The notes under the pieces are model-generated. The model was not told the origin of the DNA, made no database searches, and saw nothing but the letters and a program-made list of their open reading frames with translations. A program made the translations under genes and the position numbers. A DNA stretch of 42,166 nucleotides from Chloroflexota bacterium (GTDB lineage: Bacteria > Chloroflexota > Anaerolineae > Ardenticatenales > JAADHH01): positions 1 to 42,166 of the forward strand of contig JAADHH010000023.1 in assembly GCA_013151955.1 (NCBI GenBank), written 5' to 3'. Positions within the stretch are counted from its first letter, which is position 1. Every line of letters begins with the position of its first letter. This document shows positions 32,680 through 42,166 of this stretch, piece by piece.

Positions 32680-34041
32680 GACGAGGGCAACATCCACAGC
32701 CTTGGCCACGGAGTCCAGCCGGATCAATTCAAGGCCAACCCCAGTGTCGATCCGCGATCCTTTGGGGACGATGCAGCGTGAGAACCCCAGCTTGGCAGCT
32801 TCCCGCAACCGCGCGCTGGTCTGGCTGACCGAGCGCAATTCTCCTCCCAGGCCGATCTCCCCGACAATGGCCAGGTCCGGTTGTACGGGCGCATCCCGAA
32901 AGCTGGAGCAGATTGCCAGTGCCACGGCCAGGTCGGCGGCCGGTTCGTTGATACGCAGGCCACCGATCACGTTGACAAAGACGTCCTGATTGAACAGGCG
33001 GAGTCCCACACGCTTGTTGAGTACGGCGACCAGCAACAACAGGCGATTCAGATCGATGCCATTTGCTGTGCGACGGGGAAGATTGAAGCTCGTGGTGCTC
33101 GTAAGGGCCTGCACCTCCACGAGCAGGGGTCGTGTGCCCTCCATGGTTACCGCCACAGTGCTTCCGGTGGCCCCGCGCCGGTGCTCGGCCAGGAAGACTT
33201 GCGAAGGGTTCAGCACCTCGACCATGCCCTGCGAGGCCATCTCGAACACGCCCACTTCGTGCGTAGATCCAAAGCGATTCTTCGCGCTGCGCAGTAGCCG
33301 ATAGGCGTGGAAACGGTCCCCTTCCAGGTAGAGCACGGTATCTACGATATGCTCCAAAACGCGAGGGCCGGCAATCGTTCCTGCTTTGGTGACATGTCCG
33401 ACCAGAAAAATGGGGATGTTTTCCGCTTTGGCCATTTGCAGCAAGCGTGTCGTACACTCCCGCACCTGACTCACACTGCCTGCTGAGGAAGTGATTTCGC
33501 CAAGATACACGGTCTGGATAGAATCGACGATCAAGACACTGGGGCCGAGCTGGTCCGTGTGTTGGATGATCATGTCCAGATTGGTTTCAGACAGGAGGTA
33601 CAGGCTGTCGCTTTCGATTCCCAGGCGTTTCGCCCGCATCTTGATCTGGTGGACAGATTCTTCTCCCGAGACATACAGCACCTTATTGCCCTGTTGGGAA
33701 AGGAGTCCGGCGACTTGCAGCAGCAGGGTGGATTTGCCAATGCCCGGGTCGCCTCCGACCAAGACCAGGGAACCAGGAACAATGCCCCCGCCCAGCACAC
33801 GCCCAAATTCAGGCAAAGGCAAAGTGAGGCGCTGTAGATTATCGGCCTGTACATCGGAGAGTTTTTGGGGTACAGAAGCCGGACGCGAGGTGTGCGTCCT
33901 TCGGGGTGCGGTATCGAGGACGGTTTCCTTCAGGGTATTCCACTCACCACACGACGTGCAACGTCCAGCCCACCGCAGCGAATCTGCACCACAAGACTGG
34001 CACACGTATACTCTTTTTACCTTTGTTTTCGCCCTTGCCAT
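32674..34041 (-). CDS. radA: DNA repair protein RadA/Sms
   Basis: 455 aa, branch migration ATPase of recombination. Zinc finger Cys14/17/28/31 (CQSCG, CTSCG), P-loop GGDPGIGKSTLL, KNRFGST motif characteristic of RadA, and a C-terminal Lon-protease-like domain (ANGIDLNRLLLLVAVLNKR … EIGLGGELRSV) without a catalytic Ser-Lys pair, as usual. It follows clpC by 32 nt, the order known from Bacillus, but mcsA, mcsB and disA are absent here. Confidence 0.96.
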   Translation of the reverse strand: MARAKTKVKRVYVCQSCGADSLRWAGRCTSCGEWNTLKETVLDTAPRRTHTSRPASVPQKLSDVQADNLQRLTLPLPEFGRVLGGGIVPGSLVLVGGDPGIGKSTLLLQVAGLLSQQGNKVLYVSGEESVHQIKMRAKRLGIESDSLYLLSETNLDMIIQHTDQLGPSVLIVDSIQTVYLGEITSSAGSVSQVRECTTRLLQMAKAENIPIFLVGHVTKAGTIAGPRVLEHIVDTVLYLEGDRFHAYRLLRSAKNRFGSTHEVGVFEMASQGMVEVLNPSQVFLAEHRRGATGSTVAVTMEGTRPLLVEVQALTSTTSFNLPRRTANGIDLNRLLLLVAVLNKRVGLRLFNQDVFVNVIGGLRINEPAADLAVALAICSSFRDAPVQPDLAIVGEIGLGGELRSVSQTSARLREAAKLGFSRCIVPKGSRIDTGVGLELIRLDSVAKAVDVALVS

Positions 34042-34073
34042 CTGGGTATCCGTCGCTCGCAGTCAGCCTTCTT

Positions 34074-36638
34074 TCAGTCGCTGGCCGCGAAGATGCCCCC
34101 GTCTTCCTGTTCCCCCTCCGAGAAGAGTTGCGCAAAGAAGACATCGTCTTCCGTCGACTCGTCCTGCTCATCGGTCACGCGGTCTGCGCGCGCGATTGGC
34201 GAAAGAACGATTTCTCGCGAACCGTTCTCGCCTCCAAGTTCGGCCCTTACCGCGCCGCCGTCTGCAAATGTTCCGGCAAGCAGGCCCTCGCTCAGGGGAT
34301 CAATAATCAGCCGCTGGATGACACGCCGGAGAGGACGCGCGCCGAGGTTGGGATCGAAGCCCTCTTCGGCCAGAAAAGCTTTTGCATCATCGGATACTTC
34401 AAGAGATAGGTCGTGTTCATTCAACAAAGAGCGAAAACTCTGGAGCATGATGTCTACGATCTTGCTGGTCTCTTCTTTACTCAGTGCCCGGAAGACAATG
34501 ACATCGTCCAGCCGGTTGAGAAACTCTGGGCGGAAAGTACGTTCGAGTTGGCTGAGTACCTTCTCTTTCATCTTCTCATAGTCGGCATCGGCTTTTTTCT
34601 GCTCATCCCGCGGAACATTGAAGCCCAACGCGGCCTGGCGGGTAAGCATTTCTGCCCCGACGTTAGAGGTCATGAGAATGACTGTGTTGCGAAAGTCCAC
34701 ACGGCGGCCCTTGGCATCGGACAGGCTACCGTCTTCCAGGATTTGCAAAAGCATGTTGAAGACTTCCGGGTGTGCTTTCTCGATCTCGTCGAGAAGGACA
34801 ACGGAATAGGGCCTTCGCCGGATAGCCTCTGTGAGCTGGCCCCCTTCTTCATACCCCACATACCCTGGCGGCGAACCGACCAAGCGGGACACATTGTGGC
34901 GTTCCATGAATTCCGACATATCAAGTTTGAGCAGGGTTTCTTCACTGCCAAACATGAACTCGGCCAGGGCCTTGCTCAATTCAGTCTTGCCCACGCCGGT
35001 GGGCCCCAGGAACATGAAGGAGCCAATCGGTCGTTTGGGGTCTTTCAAGCCGGCACGAGCGCGCCGCACAGCCTTGGCAAGCGCGGTAATGGCCTCTTCC
35101 TGGCCGACGATACGTTTGTGCAGCGCCCCTTCCATTTGAAGGAGGCGTAGGCCCTCTTCCTCGGCAATGTGGGCCACGGGAATGCCCGTCCACATGGCCA
35201 CCACCTCGGCCACGTCCTCGGGGAGTACGCGCAGGCTGGCCGTGTCCGATTGTGACGACCAATCCACGCGTAGCTGCTCTATTTGCTCCGTCAAGGCAAG
35301 TTCCTGATTGCGCAGGTTCGCTGCTTCTTGCAGGCGGTTGCTACCGAACGCGGCCTCCTTGCGCTGTCTGATTTCAGTGAGCGCCTGGAATGTCTCCTTC
35401 AGGTCGGTGGTTGGCGGAGACTTGTACATGCGAACGCGCGATGCGGCCTCATCAATCAAGTCTATGGCTTTGTCCGGCAAGTGCCGGTCAGAAACGTACC
35501 GGGCGGAAAGGTGTGCAGAGGCGACCAAAGATTCTTCTGTTATTTTCAGGTTGTGGTGTGCCTCATAGTGATCGACGATGCCTTTCAGAATCTCAACGGT
35601 TTCTTCGATGGTTGGCTCTTCGACCATCACCGGCTGGAAACGACGCTCCAGCGCTGCATCTCCTTCCACATATCGTCTGTACTCATTCATTGTGGTAGCG
35701 CCAATGCACTGCAACTCTCCACGCGCCAGGGCTGGCTTCAAGATATTCGCGGCATCTACGGCACTGCCTGCGGCACCTGCGCCCACCAACATGTGCATTT
35801 CGTCTATGAAGAGGATACTTTCGGTCTTTTTGATTTCGTCGATGACCCGTTTCAACCGCTCTTCGAATTGCCCGCGATAAACGGTCCCCGCGACAAGAGA
35901 ACCAACATCCAAGGCCCACAAGCGCTTGTCGTGCAGATTACCCGGCACTTCGCCCCCCACAATCTGCTGTGCCAGACCCTCCACGATAGCCGTCTTTCCC
36001 ACACCCGGTTCACCGATAAGGGCTGGGTTGTTCTTCGTTCTGCGCGACAGAATCTGCATGACTCGTTGAATCTCTTTCGTGCGCCCGATGACCGGGTCGA
36101 GTTTTTTCTCTTCTGCAAGCGCAGTCAGGTCTGTGCCCAGTTGATCCATGAGGGGAGTTGGGGAAGATTTCGGGGTAGCGTGCTGGGGAACGGGATGCTT
36201 TTTCATCACCTCGATGGTGTGCTTTTGAATCATTTCCAGGTTGACGCCCATGCTGGTCAACACATCGGCGGCGATCCCGTTGCCCTCCTGCGCCAACCCC
36301 AGGAGCAAATGTTCCGTGCCGATGTAATGGTGTCCCATTCGGCGCGCTTCGTCAACCGCCAATTCGATGACTCGCTTTGTGCGGGGCGTCAGACCGATGC
36401 GGCCAAGCGATGCCCGTTTTCCTCGTCCAACGATGTCTTCAACAGCCGTACGGACACGCGGCAGATCCACATTCATGTCACTGAGTACGTGCGCAGCAAC
36501 TCCGGTCTTTTCTTTCACCAAACCCATCAATAGATGCTCGGTACCAATATATCCATGATTGAGAAGCCGCGCCTCTTCCTGTGCCAGAGCAAGGACACGT
36601 TTCGCCTTCTTGGTGAAACGGTCAAATTTATTTGTCAT
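34074..36638 (-). CDS. clpC: ATP-dependent Clp protease ATPase subunit ClpC
   Basis: 854 aa. Two N-terminal Clp_N repeats (ending near residue 145), first AAA+ module with GEPGVGKTA (about 208-216), a coiled-coil middle domain ([21 protein letters not shown] to about 490), second AAA+ module with [14 protein letters not shown] (about 543) and the closing D2-small domain to residue 854. Unfolds proteins for ClpP. The middle-domain length fits ClpC rather than ClpB. AAGGAGAA precedes the ATG. No CIRCE or CtsR box was recognised in 36639-36861, and no convincing promoter. Confidence 0.96.
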   Translation of the reverse strand: MTNKFDRFTKKAKRVLALAQEEARLLNHGYIGTEHLLMGLVKEKTGVAAHVLSDMNVDLPRVRTAVEDIVGRGKRASLGRIGLTPRTKRVIELAVDEARRMGHHYIGTEHLLLGLAQEGNGIAADVLTSMGVNLEMIQKHTIEVMKKHPVPQHATPKSSPTPLMDQLGTDLTALAEEKKLDPVIGRTKEIQRVMQILSRRTKNNPALIGEPGVGKTAIVEGLAQQIVGGEVPGNLHDKRLWALDVGSLVAGTVYRGQFEERLKRVIDEIKKTESILFIDEMHMLVGAGAAGSAVDAANILKPALARGELQCIGATTMNEYRRYVEGDAALERRFQPVMVEEPTIEETVEILKGIVDHYEAHHNLKITEESLVASAHLSARYVSDRHLPDKAIDLIDEAASRVRMYKSPPTTDLKETFQALTEIRQRKEAAFGSNRLQEAANLRNQELALTEQIEQLRVDWSSQSDTASLRVLPEDVAEVVAMWTGIPVAHIAEEEGLRLLQMEGALHKRIVGQEEAITALAKAVRRARAGLKDPKRPIGSFMFLGPTGVGKTELSKALAEFMFGSEETLLKLDMSEFMERHNVSRLVGSPPGYVGYEEGGQLTEAIRRRPYSVVLLDEIEKAHPEVFNMLLQILEDGSLSDAKGRRVDFRNTVILMTSNVGAEMLTRQAALGFNVPRDEQKKADADYEKMKEKVLSQLERTFRPEFLNRLDDVIVFRALSKEETSKIVDIMLQSFRSLLNEHDLSLEVSDDAKAFLAEEGFDPNLGARPLRRVIQRLIIDPLSEGLLAGTFADGGAVRAELGGENGSREIVLSPIARADRVTDEQDESTEDDVFFAQLFSEGEQEDGGIFAASD

Positions 36639-36861
36639 GATCGTATTCTCCTTAGAGATACTGAGAAGTCTTTGACCAAACCGCTATGTAGGATCCGGCC
36701 ATGGAATAGAGATACATGCCCTTTTCAGCAGAGAGGCAAGAACGTCGGCTTCGCATCTCGAGAGGCCATGTTCGGGCACAAGGTGCCAGAAAGCAAATAG
36801 GACTCAATTTGTGTTAAGGTAACATTGTCGCAATACGCACTGAACCCACTTCGATCCCCAG

Positions 36862-37245
36862 TCAAGAACGATAAGCAATTACCTCAACTTCCACAAGCGC
36901 ATTAAGAGGGAGCCTGGAAACCTCGACCGTGGCCCGCGCCGGCGGGTCGTCGGAAAAGAACTCGGCATACACCCGATTCACCGTGGAAAAGTCGTCCATG
37001 TTGGCGAGAAACAGCGTGGTCTTGACAACGTGAGCAAAATTGGTGCCGCCGGCCTCGAGAACGGCCTGAAGATTCCGCATGGCCTGGCGTGTCTGGCTCT
37101 CTACGCCACCTTCCACAAATTTCCCCGTAACCGGGTCCAGACCGAGCTGACCAGAAGCAAACACGAATGGTCCCGCGACTACGGCTTGCGAATAGGGACC
37201 AACTGCTGCTGGGGCACGATCTGTAGCAATAATCCGACGGGCCAT
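36862..37245 (-). CDS. ridA: RidA/YjgF family reactive intermediate deaminase
   Basis: 127 aa, trimeric enzyme that hydrolyses reactive enamines/imines, for instance from threonine dehydratase. Conserved VGPYSQAV near the N-terminus, FASGQLGLDP and PARATVEVSRLP with the substrate-binding Arg. AAGGAGAG precedes ATG 37245. The leader of about 170 nt from the promoter at 37425-37453 consists mostly of family A repeat copy 6. Confidence 0.95.
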   Translation of the reverse strand: MARRIIATDRAPAAVGPYSQAVVAGPFVFASGQLGLDPVTGKFVEGGVESQTRQAMRNLQAVLEAGGTNFAHVVKTTLFLANMDDFSTVNRVYAEFFSDDPPARATVEVSRLPLNALVEVEVIAYRS

Positions 37246-37256
37246 GTCTCTCTCCT

Positions 37257-37412
37257 TACCTGCTTTGAAAATAATGTGTCAGGTGTCACGTAATCCGTAA
37301 AACGTGATGCGTAAGACGCAACACGCAATGCGTAAGACGCAATACGTTTCACGTCTTCACGTTCCACGTCCCGCGATTTTCATCCTTGGTGGTGCGCGCG
37401 CCGCTCATCATG
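37257..37412 (+). repeat. Family A repeat, copy 6 (in the ridA leader)
   Basis: TTTGAAAATAATGTGTCAGGTGTCA, GTGATGCGTAAGACGCAACACG, a second GCGTAAGACGCAATACG, TTTCACGTCTTCACG, CGCGATTTTCATCCTTGGTGG, GTGCGCGC. It lies between the ridA ATG and the predicted start of transcription. Confidence 0.8.
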
Positions 37413-37424
37413 GCTGTGTATGTA

Positions 37425-37453
37425 ATTCTAGCCCGAAAACGGACAATTGTCAA
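37425..37453 (-). promoter_or_regulatory. ridA promoter
   Basis: Minus-strand TTGACA (37453-37448), 17-bp spacer, TAGAAT (37430-37425). TGACA after an A6 tract (37481) lies exactly 51 bp before the -10, as at family C ends. Confidence 0.86.
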
Positions 37454-37528
37454 GCCCCCTGTGCCCGACGAATGGCTGTCATTTTTTGTGCCCGGACACG
37501 CCGGATTGGAGATTCCGGCGCTACGTCC
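37454..37528. repeat. Family C element, partial copy 3
   Basis: TGTCATTTTTTGTGCCCGG (37477-37495) matches one family C end in reverse, followed by a hairpin CGCCGGA…TCCGGCG (37499-37520) and CTACGTCC, the counterparts of the core in copies 1 and 2. The hairpin stops 9 bp from the treS stop codon and may serve as its terminator, though there is no T-run. Confidence 0.65.
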
Positions 37529-39163
<1,635 letters not shown>

Positions 39164-39174
39164 TTGCTACCCCG

Positions 39175-40365
39175 CTACCCTTTTACGGAGCCGGCCAGCA
39201 GGCCGCGCACAAAGAACCGTTGCAGGCCCAGGAAAATCAGCATGGGCAGGAGCATGGAGATGAAGGCCGCAGCCGTCAGCAAGTGCCAGCCGGCACCCAG
39301 CGAGGTGACCATGTTGCTGATTTGGTAGGTGAGCACGGGGTTCTTGCCACCCAGGAAGACCAGGGCCACCAGCAGGTCGTTCCAGACCCACAGGAACTGG
39401 AAGATGGCCAGCGAGGCCAACGCGGGCAAGGAAAGGGGCAAAGCCAAACGGTAGAACACCGTCCAGTGCGACGCCCCGTCGAGATAGGCCGATTCGAAGA
39501 CTTCGGTCGGCAGCGATCCCAGGAAATTGCGCATGAGGTAGATCGCGTATGGCAGGCCGAAGCCGGTATGGAAGAGCCACACCCCCAGGAAGGTGCCGTT
39601 CAATCCCAATTGCGCGTAGAGCCGGGAGATCGGCACCAACGTCATCTGCAAGGGCACGACTTGCAGGCCGACCAGCAGGGCAAAAAGGGCCATCCGTCCG
39701 CGGAAGTGCAGCCAGGAGAAGGCATACGCTGCAAAGGCGGCCAGGAGGAGGGGCAAGATCGTCGCCGGTATCGTGACCCCCAGGGTGTTGAGGAAGGCTC
39801 GTCCCATGCCGCGCGGGTTCAGCAGGTCGCCGGTGTTGCAGTGCAGGTCCAGCGGTTGCGTGCCGGCGGCGCAATCCTCGGTATAAGTCCGTTTGCCGCG
39901 ATAGCCCACCAGCGCGTCCTGGTAGTTGCTGATCGTGAATCGCGGCGGGTTCTCGATGTTTGAAATGCGCTTCAGGTAGGTGGCGATGGCCGCCGCCGCC
40001 CGCACCTTGGGCACCGGAATGTCCCCCGTGTGCGGCCGGCCATTTACGTCCGTACGGAGCATGGCCATCAGTTGCAAGGAACGGGGGTATTGTTTCACCA
40101 CTGCCGGATCGGTCAGGTCGGCGGCCGCAATCGCCCGGCCGTCTTTGCCGTGGCAGCTCGCGCACGAAGACTGGTACTCCGTGGCCCCTTTCGGCGGGGC
40201 CAGCACTGTCCACCAGCCACTGTCGTCGATGACTTGAAAAGGCCGAAAGGAAGCAACCAGCAGGCCAATTGCCGGCAAGAGCCACAGCACGCAAAAACCG
40301 ATGACCACGATGTGTGTGGGAAGTTCGCTCAGGACGCGATTGATCTTCGCGGGGTTGAAGTTCAT
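39175..40365 (-). CDS. MalG-type sugar ABC permease with inserted c-type heme domain
   Basis: 396 aa. TM1 near residues 18-40 and the five C-terminal helices with the EAA loop ESAYLDGASHWTVFYRLALPLS (about 288) are those of a carbohydrate ABC permease that partners MalF and an ATPase. Between GWW (50-52) and the usual FTISNYQDAL (143-152) lies an in-frame insert of about 85 residues with a heme-c motif CASCH (68-72), GKDGRAI, YPRSLQLMAML and an amphipathic end AAAIATYLKRI: a cytochrome-c-like domain, predicted external. Possible distal ligands are Met100, Met102 or His112. A Cys pair (165/176) lies in the same loop. ATG overlaps the malF-like stop (ATGA). Confidence 0.93.
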   Translation of the reverse strand: MNFNPAKINRVLSELPTHIVVIGFCVLWLLPAIGLLVASFRPFQVIDDSGWWTVLAPPKGATEYQSSCASCHGKDGRAIAAADLTDPAVVKQYPRSLQLMAMLRTDVNGRPHTGDIPVPKVRAAAAIATYLKRISNIENPPRFTISNYQDALVGYRGKRTYTEDCAAGTQPLDLHCNTGDLLNPRGMGRAFLNTLGVTIPATILPLLLAAFAAYAFSWLHFRGRMALFALLVGLQVVPLQMTLVPISRLYAQLGLNGTFLGVWLFHTGFGLPYAIYLMRNFLGSLPTEVFESAYLDGASHWTVFYRLALPLSLPALASLAIFQFLWVWNDLLVALVFLGGKNPVLTYQISNMVTSLGAGWHLLTAAAFISMLLPMLIFLGLQRFFVRGLLAGSVKG

Positions 40366-41285
40366 CGCATGGCCTCCTGCTCTTGAAACTGGCGGATGTT
40401 GTAGATCATCGCCGGCACGATGGCCAGAATCAGGACCACGGAGATCGCCGTCGCCCGGCCCGTGCGGAAGCTGTTGTACATCTCCAGGTACATGCGATTG
40501 GCAATCACCTCGGTCCCAAAATTACCACCGGTCATCACATAGACAATGTCAAATACCTTCAGCACATTGATCACCATGATGGTGACCACGACGGCAATCG
40601 TGGGCATGATCATCGGCACAATGATCTTCCAAAAGAGCGTCCACTCGCCGGCCCCATCCACGCGCGCGGCCTCCAGAATTTCGGAGGGTACCCCCTTCAG
40701 CGCAGCGGAGAGAATGGTCATGCTGAAGCCGGACCACATCCAGACTCCCACGACGATCAGGGCCAGGTTGTTGACCGCCGGTTCGGTCAGCCAGGAGACC
40801 GGTTCGAAGCCCAGGGCCTGCAACATCGCATTCAGCAGGCCGATCTGTACCGGACCGGAGCTGTAGTCGTAGACGTACTTCCAGATCACGCCGGCCCCGA
40901 CGAAGGAAATGGCCATCGGCAGAAAAATGATCGCCTTGGCGTAGGGTTCGTAGGAAACCTTGTCGGTCAACACGGCCATCAGCAGGCCAATCACCACCGT
41001 GCCGCTGACCATCAGCAAAATCCACAACAGATTGTTGCGGAAGGCGGTGAGCATGATGTGCGAGGTGAGGGCGTAGCGGTAATTCTCGAAGATTCCCCAG
41101 CACGGCTCGCCGGCGATACAGTTCGCAGCCGCCGATTGGGTCGAATCCTGGTTGCGGAAGCTCAGGTACAGCGTGTTGATTGTCGGATAAATGATGAAGA
41201 AAACCATCACGAGCAGAGCCGGCGAGACATACAGCCAAGGGGCTATGCGGCCTTGCTTCATGATTTTGGGGACATCTCGGGCCAT
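40362..41285 (-). CDS. MalF-type sugar ABC transporter permease
   Basis: 308 aa, six helices. EAA loop EILEAARVDGAGEWTLFWKIIVPMI (about 205-228) contacts the ATPase. The first external loop is longer than usual and holds a Cys pair in ANCIAGEPCWGIFENY. ATG 41285 is chosen: GGAGG 8 nt upstream; Met codons at 41306 and 41339 would absorb that RBS. Substrate-binding protein and ATPase genes are not in the window. A copy of its first 50 bp is found again at 41865-41917. Confidence 0.93.
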   Translation of the reverse strand: MARDVPKIMKQGRIAPWLYVSPALLVMVFFIIYPTINTLYLSFRNQDSTQSAAANCIAGEPCWGIFENYRYALTSHIMLTAFRNNLLWILLMVSGTVVIGLLMAVLTDKVSYEPYAKAIIFLPMAISFVGAGVIWKYVYDYSSGPVQIGLLNAMLQALGFEPVSWLTEPAVNNLALIVVGVWMWSGFSMTILSAALKGVPSEILEAARVDGAGEWTLFWKIIVPMIMPTIAVVVTIMVINVLKVFDIVYVMTGGNFGTEVIANRMYLEMYNSFRTGRATAISVVLILAIVPAMIYNIRQFQEQEAMR

Positions 41286-41321
41286 GTCTCCGTCCTCCTC
41301 AGCCATGAAACGTGTTGCGTG
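41271..41321. repeat. Direct repeat over the malF 5' end, copy 1
   Basis: GACATCTCGG…GCCATGTC… CTCAGCCATGAAACGTG(T)TGCGT, covering the first codons and RBS of the MalF-type gene. The same stretch with several changes is at 41865-41917. The vapB-like locus lies between. Confidence 0.75.
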
Positions 41322-41385
41322 TTCTGTGCGTGGTGTCAATTTCCACGCCGCGTGGTGTGCTCTACTACTGTTTTGATAGACTCGG

Positions 41386-41478
41386 TCAGGGGTATGGCAA
41401 CAACTGCAACTGGTGAATAAAGTGATAATCGCGCTGGTTCTTCGAGATGAGCGGTTGATTCAGCGCGATGGCCACTCC
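41386..41478 (-). pseudogene. vapC toxin remnant (PIN-domain C-terminus)
   Basis: In a frame different from the antitoxin, codons give VAIALNQPLISKNQRDYHF and IHQLQLLPYP, then stop at 41386. This is the C-terminal end of a PIN-domain VapC ribonuclease. The first about 100 residues, including most catalytic acids, are missing: the remnant is joined directly to the last codons of the antitoxin gene, as after an internal deletion. Confidence 0.8.
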
Positions 41479-41699
41479 CGACAGCGCAAGTCGCGCACCC
41501 AAGCCGTACTATCCTGCATGTCTTCACGATGTCGCCACATGCCTACGAACGGCTCATCTGCCAATTGGGTGCGTTCGGCCTTCTTGATTACCTGTCGGGT
41601 TGGGTAGCGTGTTTTCAGAAAAGCCACAAAGTCTAGGATTTCCCTCTGTGCCTCTGGAGGCAGGGAGGCAAATTCCCGATCGATACTTGCTGTCTTCAT
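41460..41699 (-). CDS. VapB-like antitoxin without its toxin
   Basis: 79 aa. An N-terminal DUF2281-like segment, SIDREFASLPPEAQREILDFVAFLKTRY, then the toxin-binding tail LADEPFVGMWRHREDMQDSTAWVRDLRCREW, typical of antitoxins paired with PIN toxins. The final residues PSR probably come from the deletion junction. ATG 41699 has GCGAGG upstream. The following toxin gene is reduced to a fragment, so this is a solo antitoxin. Confidence 0.85.
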   Translation of the reverse strand: MKTASIDREFASLPPEAQREILDFVAFLKTRYPTRQVIKKAERTQLADEPFVGMWRHREDMQDSTAWVRDLRCREWPSR

Positions 41700-41729
41700 T
41701 CTGAACCTCGCTTCCTCTTTCATTCTACC

Positions 41730-41770
41730 CATTCTGCTCCCAAAACGGAGACCCCGACTTGAGCAGAATG
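41730..41770. promoter_or_regulatory. Candidate vapB operator (inverted repeat)
   Basis: CATTCTGCTC (41730-41739) and GAGCAGAATG (41761-41770), perfect 10-bp arms 21 bp apart, 31 nt upstream of the antitoxin ATG. Autorepression by the antitoxin is usual in the family; this assignment is inferred from position only. Confidence 0.5.
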
Positions 41771-41864
41771 AAAACTTGCTTGTCACTGCTCAACCAAGGG
41801 AGCAGACCGCAAAGCGGTTTCCGTGATTATTATTGTACTACATGAGAGACATCTCTCCAAATCA

Positions 41865-41917
41865 GACATCTCGGGGGCCATGTCCCTACCCTTCTCAGCC
41901 ATGAAACGTGCTGCGTA
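41865..41917. repeat. Direct repeat of the malF 5' end, copy 2
   Basis: GACATCTCGGGGGCCATGTC, then CTTCTCAGCCATGAAACGTG and CTGCGTA. About 85% like 41271-41321. On the minus strand it would read MAEKGRDMAPEMSDLE and stop soon after, so it is a dead copy. Confidence 0.75.
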
Positions 41918-41927
41918 CAGGGATATA

Positions 41928-42010
41928 GGACACAGATTCCCACAGGCTTCACACACGGATTTTTACTGAAGTTTTTTATCTGTGTTTTTCTGTGAGAATC
42001 TGTGTCCTGA
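41928..42010. repeat. Family D repeat (ACACAGATT…AATCTGTGT)
   Basis: AGGACACAGATTC at the left is inverted as GAATCTGTGTCCT at the right, with ACGGATTTTTACTG and TTATCTGTGTTTTTCTGTGAG between. The core of the element at 22970-23115 is of the same kind. No gene recognised. Confidence 0.7.
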
Positions 42011-42025
42011 AAACAGCGACAACTT

Positions 42026-42166
42026 GTTACTACTCAGGCCAGCCTCGGCGAGAGGCGAGAGCAATGAATTGCCCACCTGTTGTCGCGAAACCCGTTGAAA
42101 CGGGTTGCCGTTGTCCTTGAAATAGTGCGTTTCAACGCACTTTACAGTATCAGGCGGCGAATTCAT
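42026..42166. repeat. MITE-end-like sequence and REP-like hairpins at the right edge
   Basis: GTTACTACTCAGGCC (42026-42040) resembles the TIR of the MITE at 15823 (GTTACTGCTCAGGCAG), and GCGAGA follows in both. Two small palindromes are next: AACCCGTT-GA-AACGGGTT (near 42089-42106) and AGTGCGTT-TC-AACGCACT (near 42125-42142). The block runs to the window edge. Confidence 0.55.

Noticed and set aside
36639-36861. Heat-shock control site (CIRCE or CtsR box) before clpC
   Set aside because: No matching inverted or direct repeats; only a small GGCAC/GTGCC palindrome was found.
41963-42166. 67-codon minus-strand frame at the right edge
   Set aside because: It translates family D and hairpin repeats; no RBS and no recognisable protein.

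Overview
The window reads as part of a bacterial chromosome, most likely a Chloroflexota member of the Anaerolineae/Caldilineae kind. I infer this from the protein mix (glutaredoxin-thioredoxin reductase fusion, trehalose synthase beside sugar permeases, DUF951, FTR1, clpC-radA), the moderately high GC, a probable leaderless mRNA and the density of short intergenic repeats. No rRNA or tRNA gene was seen, so the assignment rests on general family knowledge only.

Layout. 1-4184 (minus): branched-chain amino acid operon ilvB-ilvN-ilvC behind a promoter, a Val/Ile/Leu-rich leader peptide and an intrinsic terminator, i.e. a classical attenuator. 4198-8330 (plus): envelope polysaccharide genes (nucleotidyltransferase/kinase fusion, GT4 enzyme, Alg14/Alg13-like pair). 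8382-12054 (minus): glnK-amtB with its own promoter and leader hairpin, and a PucR-type regulator. 12112-15799 (minus): c-type cytochrome lipoprotein, LPXTG-type surface protein, glutaredoxin-thioredoxin reductase. 16359-20822 (minus): SRAP protein, TlpA-like lipoprotein, a lipoprotein/ECF sigma/zinc anti-sigma operon, DUF4013 membrane protein. 21089-22673 (plus): FTR1 iron permease and endonuclease III. 23172-24616 (minus): thymidine kinase and thymidylate kinase. 24856-32679 (plus): two GT4 enzymes, menC-type enzyme, csoR plus copper chaperone, DUF951, MFS transporter, glycolipid synthase. 32674-41285 (minus): clpC-radA, ridA, trehalose synthase and two sugar ABC permeases, one carrying a c-type heme domain. 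41286-42166: a vapB-like antitoxin with a deleted toxin, and repeats.

The strongest unusual signals are: (1) a MalG-type permease with a CXXCH cytochrome-c-like domain inserted in its first external loop; (2) a repeat element of about 208 bp in two copies plus one partial copy, whose ends lie 51-52 bp from outward-facing -10 boxes in five of five cases; (3) the ilv leader-peptide attenuator; (4) a 129-bp MITE with perfect 16-bp inverted repeats and a perfect 8-bp target duplication; (5) a vapC deletion scar inside a duplicated permease 5' end. Several other repeat families occupy most of the non-coding DNA and often sit in 5' leaders or next to promoters.
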